From Sphingobacteriales bacterium (GTDB lineage: Bacteria > Bacteroidota > Bacteroidia > Chitinophagales > Chitinophagaceae), in contig JACRJO010000015.1 in the NCBI GenBank assembly GCA_016219985.1, positions 1 through 64,000 of the forward strand: DNA of 64,000 bases, written 5' to 3'. Every line of letters begins with the position of its first letter. The stretch's first letter is position 1. Shown one piece after another: positions 62,537-64,000 of the stretch. A program made the translations under genes and the position numbers. The notes below the pieces were generated by a model. The model worked only from the letters and a program-made list of their open reading frames with translations, had not been told where the DNA came from and did no database searches.

Positions 62537-62567
62537 AAAAGCCCGCTTCCCAGCCGGGTCTTTTTTT
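62537..62567. terminator. Bidirectional terminator between DUF3137 and metH
   Basis: AAAAGCCCG (from 62537) can pair with CGGGT followed by CTTTTTTT (to 62567). The stem is imperfect, with a G-U pair and a bulge. The T tract on the plus strand overlaps the metH stop codon. Confidence 0.6.
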
Positions 62568-64000
62568 ATTCTAACACGGGTCTCATCCACCTCTCTGCCT
62601 CCTCCATTGACATGCCTTTACGTTTGGCATAGTCCTCCAGTTGATCTCTGCTGATCTTACCCAATCCGAAATAATGGCTTTGCGGATGCCCGATATACCA
62701 TCCGCAAACAGAAGCCGGCGGATTCATTGCCAGGCTTTCGGTGAGGGTGATGCCAATATTTTCGGTTACGTTCAGCAGTTCAAACAGTTTGATTTTCTCC
62801 GTGTGATCCGGGCAGGCCGGGTAACCGGGTGCCGGCCGGATACCCTTGTATTCTTCACGGATCAGTTGCGCATTGCTGAGTTGTTCGGCCTTATCATATC
62901 CCCAGAATTCCTTCCGGGTTTGCTGGTGCAGGCATTCGGCAAAGGCTTCCACCATACGATCCGCGAGGATCTGCACCAGGATTTTATTGTATTCATCATG
63001 ATCCGCGGCAAAGCGGTCGATATGTTTTTTGGCACCGTGAATGGTTACGGCAAAAGCGCCCATATAGTCGATGGCGGCCCCCTGTTCCCCGGAGGGGGAA
63101 CTTAGTTCGCTGCTGTCTTTCAGGCCCGGCTGGCCCGTCAGAGCAGCAAGATTTTTTTCCAGCGTTTGACCTGTTTGGAACAGGGCTTCTTCGTTTTTCG
63201 GACCGGTGCCCGGGGATGGGCCGTACTGCTGGGGTTTAACGAAATCTGCCAGTGAAAAGCAGGGCTGCCCCACGGCTTTCTTCAACTGCTGACGCAGCAT
63301 TTCCAGTTTCACTTCTCCGTTATCTGTCCGAAGGGTAATGGTGTCGGCATTATTGCTGCTGGCGGGCCAGAAACCGATCACGCCATCGGCAGAGAACCAT
63401 TTTTCATCAATGATCTGTTTCAGCAATTTCTGGGCATCGGCAAAGAGCCGGTTGGCTTCAACCCCGAAGATCTTATCGGATAATACTTCCGGAAAATGAC
63501 CCGGCATTTCCCAGGCAATAAAGAAGGGACCCCAGTCAATATATTTTGCGAGGGTGCCGAGGTCGTATCCTTTCAGCACTTTGACCCCGCTCACCGCCGG
63601 TTGCACCGGTTTGTAATTCTTCCAGTCGAAATATTCCTTGGTGATCACGGCTTCGGTGTAAGGAATCAGGTCTTTTTTATTTTTATGGAGAAACTGGTAC
63701 CGCAGGGCATCGTATTCATCCCTTGTTTTTTGCAGCAGGATCTCTTTCTCTTTGCTTAATAAGGTGCTTACGGCTGTTACGCTCCGGGAGGCATCGAGTA
63801 TATGCAGGACCCCGTTATCATATTGCGGGGCGATCTTCACCGCCGTATGCATCCGGGAGGTGGTGGCGCCGCCGATCAGCAGGGGCTGCTTCATGTTGCG
63901 GCGTTTCATTTCATGGGCCACATGCACCATCTCATCCAGGGAAGGCGTGATCAGGCCACTCAGCCCGATGATATCCGCTTTTTCTTTTTCGGCGGTATCC
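62566..64000 (-). CDS. metH: Cobalamin-dependent methionine synthase, C-terminal part (5' end outside window)
   Basis: The frame is open through base 64000, so the start is outside. It begins within the B12-binding domain (DIIGLSGLITPSLDEMVHVA, then LLIGGATTSRMHTAVKI) and continues into the AdoMet-activation domain. That domain holds WGPFFIAWEMPGHFP, the AdoMet-binding loop RPAPGYPACPDHTEK and GWYIGHPQSHYFGLGKI. MetH transfers a methyl group from methyltetrahydrofolate to homocysteine; this domain reactivates oxidised cobalamin. Odd: a ~50-residue, low-complexity insertion (63073-63222) interrupts the usual DFVxP...DYxGAF junction and includes a GC-rich palindrome. Confidence 0.95.
   Translation of the reverse strand, partial: DTAEKEKADIIGLSGLITPSLDEMVHVAHEMKRRNMKQPLLIGGATTSRMHTAVKIAPQYDNGVLHILDASRSVTAVSTLLSKEKEILLQKTRDEYDALRYQFLHKNKKDLIPYTEAVITKEYFDWKNYKPVQPAVSGVKVLKGYDLGTLAKYIDWGPFFIAWEMPGHFPEVLSDKIFGVEANRLFADAQKLLKQIIDEKWFSADGVIGFWPASSNNADTITLRTDNGEVKLEMLRQQLKKAVGQPCFSLADFVKPQQYGPSPGTGPKNEEALFQTGQTLEKNLAALTGQPGLKDSSELSSPSGEQGAAIDYMGAFAVTIHGAKKHIDRFAADHDEYNKILVQILADRMVEAFAECLHQQTRKEFWGYDKAEQLSNAQLIREEYKGIRPAPGYPACPDHTEKIKLFELLNVTENIGITLTESLAMNPPASVCGWYIGHPQSHYFGLGKISRDQLEDYAKRKGMSMEEAERWMRPVLE
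63073..63222 (-). repeat. In-frame insertion in metH containing a palindrome
   Basis: About 150 bases encode Pro/Gly/Ser/Gln-rich residues between FVKPQQ and IDYMGAF, where MetH proteins normally have only a few residues. Within it GTTCCCC (63084-63090) and GGGGAAC (63095-63101) form a perfect 7-bp stem with a 4-base loop. It resembles the palindromic elements found between genes in related genomes, here translated. Confidence 0.55.

Overview
The window comes from a member of the Bacteroidota, most likely the Chitinophagaceae or a close relative. Pointers are SusC/SusD/SusE genes, many SpII lipoproteins, TAnnTTTG-type promoter elements, start codons without Shine-Dalgarno sequences, a bTHX ribosomal peptide, a DUF4286 protein, a LemA/DUF3137 pair and a GH97 enzyme. 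It is chromosomal: it carries rplM-rpsI-rpsB-tsf, pyrH, HU, xth and metH. I saw no transposase, integrase, phage gene, CRISPR array, tRNA or rRNA.

Layout. 1-5.3 kb: two paralogous FG-GAP/ASPIC-UnbV surface proteins, the first cut by the window edge. 5.3-6.2 kb: a membrane-anchored SRPBCC/GyrI-like protein. 6.3-14.9 kb: a disaccharide region with an SLC45-like transporter, PfkB sugar kinase and amylosucrase on the plus strand, facing trehalase, an MFS permease and a LacI regulator on the minus strand. A perfect LacI-type palindrome lies before the transporter. 14.9-22.3 kb (minus): a tightly packed group of a GH65 hydrolase, an unknown exported protein, a vanadium-haloperoxidase-like lipoprotein and an outer-membrane protein, then a strong terminator and a TonB receptor. 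22.3-37.7 kb (plus): a galactan utilisation locus with SusC, SusD, two SusE/F-like lipoproteins, a GH53 galactanase, a GH2-GH53 fusion, galactokinase, an SLC5 symporter and a small membrane protein. This gives a full route from beta-1,4-galactan to galactose-1-phosphate.

37.7-39.8 kb: an HD-domain protein, an OB-fold-like protein and a higBA toxin-antitoxin pair. 40-43 kb: the ribosomal protein/EF-Ts cluster, with palindromes and degenerate repeats in its spacers. 43.2-49.4 kb (minus): a tolC-hlyD-RND efflux operon ending in a PII-like gene and a DUF2892 membrane peptide. It is divergent from a methyltransferase, and two GTGA-N6-TCAC palindromes sit symmetrically in the shared promoter region. 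50.4-57.9 kb: pyrH, a coiled-coil membrane protein, bTHX, HU, DUF4286, DUF2339, xth and a LOG-family protein. 58-62.5 kb: a SusB-like GH97 alpha-glucosidase overlapping a SemiSWEET sugar transporter, a HAD hydrolase, LemA and DUF3137. 62.5 kb to the end: the 3' part of metH, which carries a roughly 50-residue in-frame insertion built around a GC-rich palindrome.

The points most worth a second look are the single-polypeptide GH2-GH53 enzyme in a complete galactan-to-Gal-1-P operon, the paired Crp/Fnr-like sites over the efflux/PII operon, the palindromic insertion inside metH, and the unexplained GH65/haloperoxidase/TonB cluster. No clearly unprecedented multi-gene system could be demonstrated from sequence alone.
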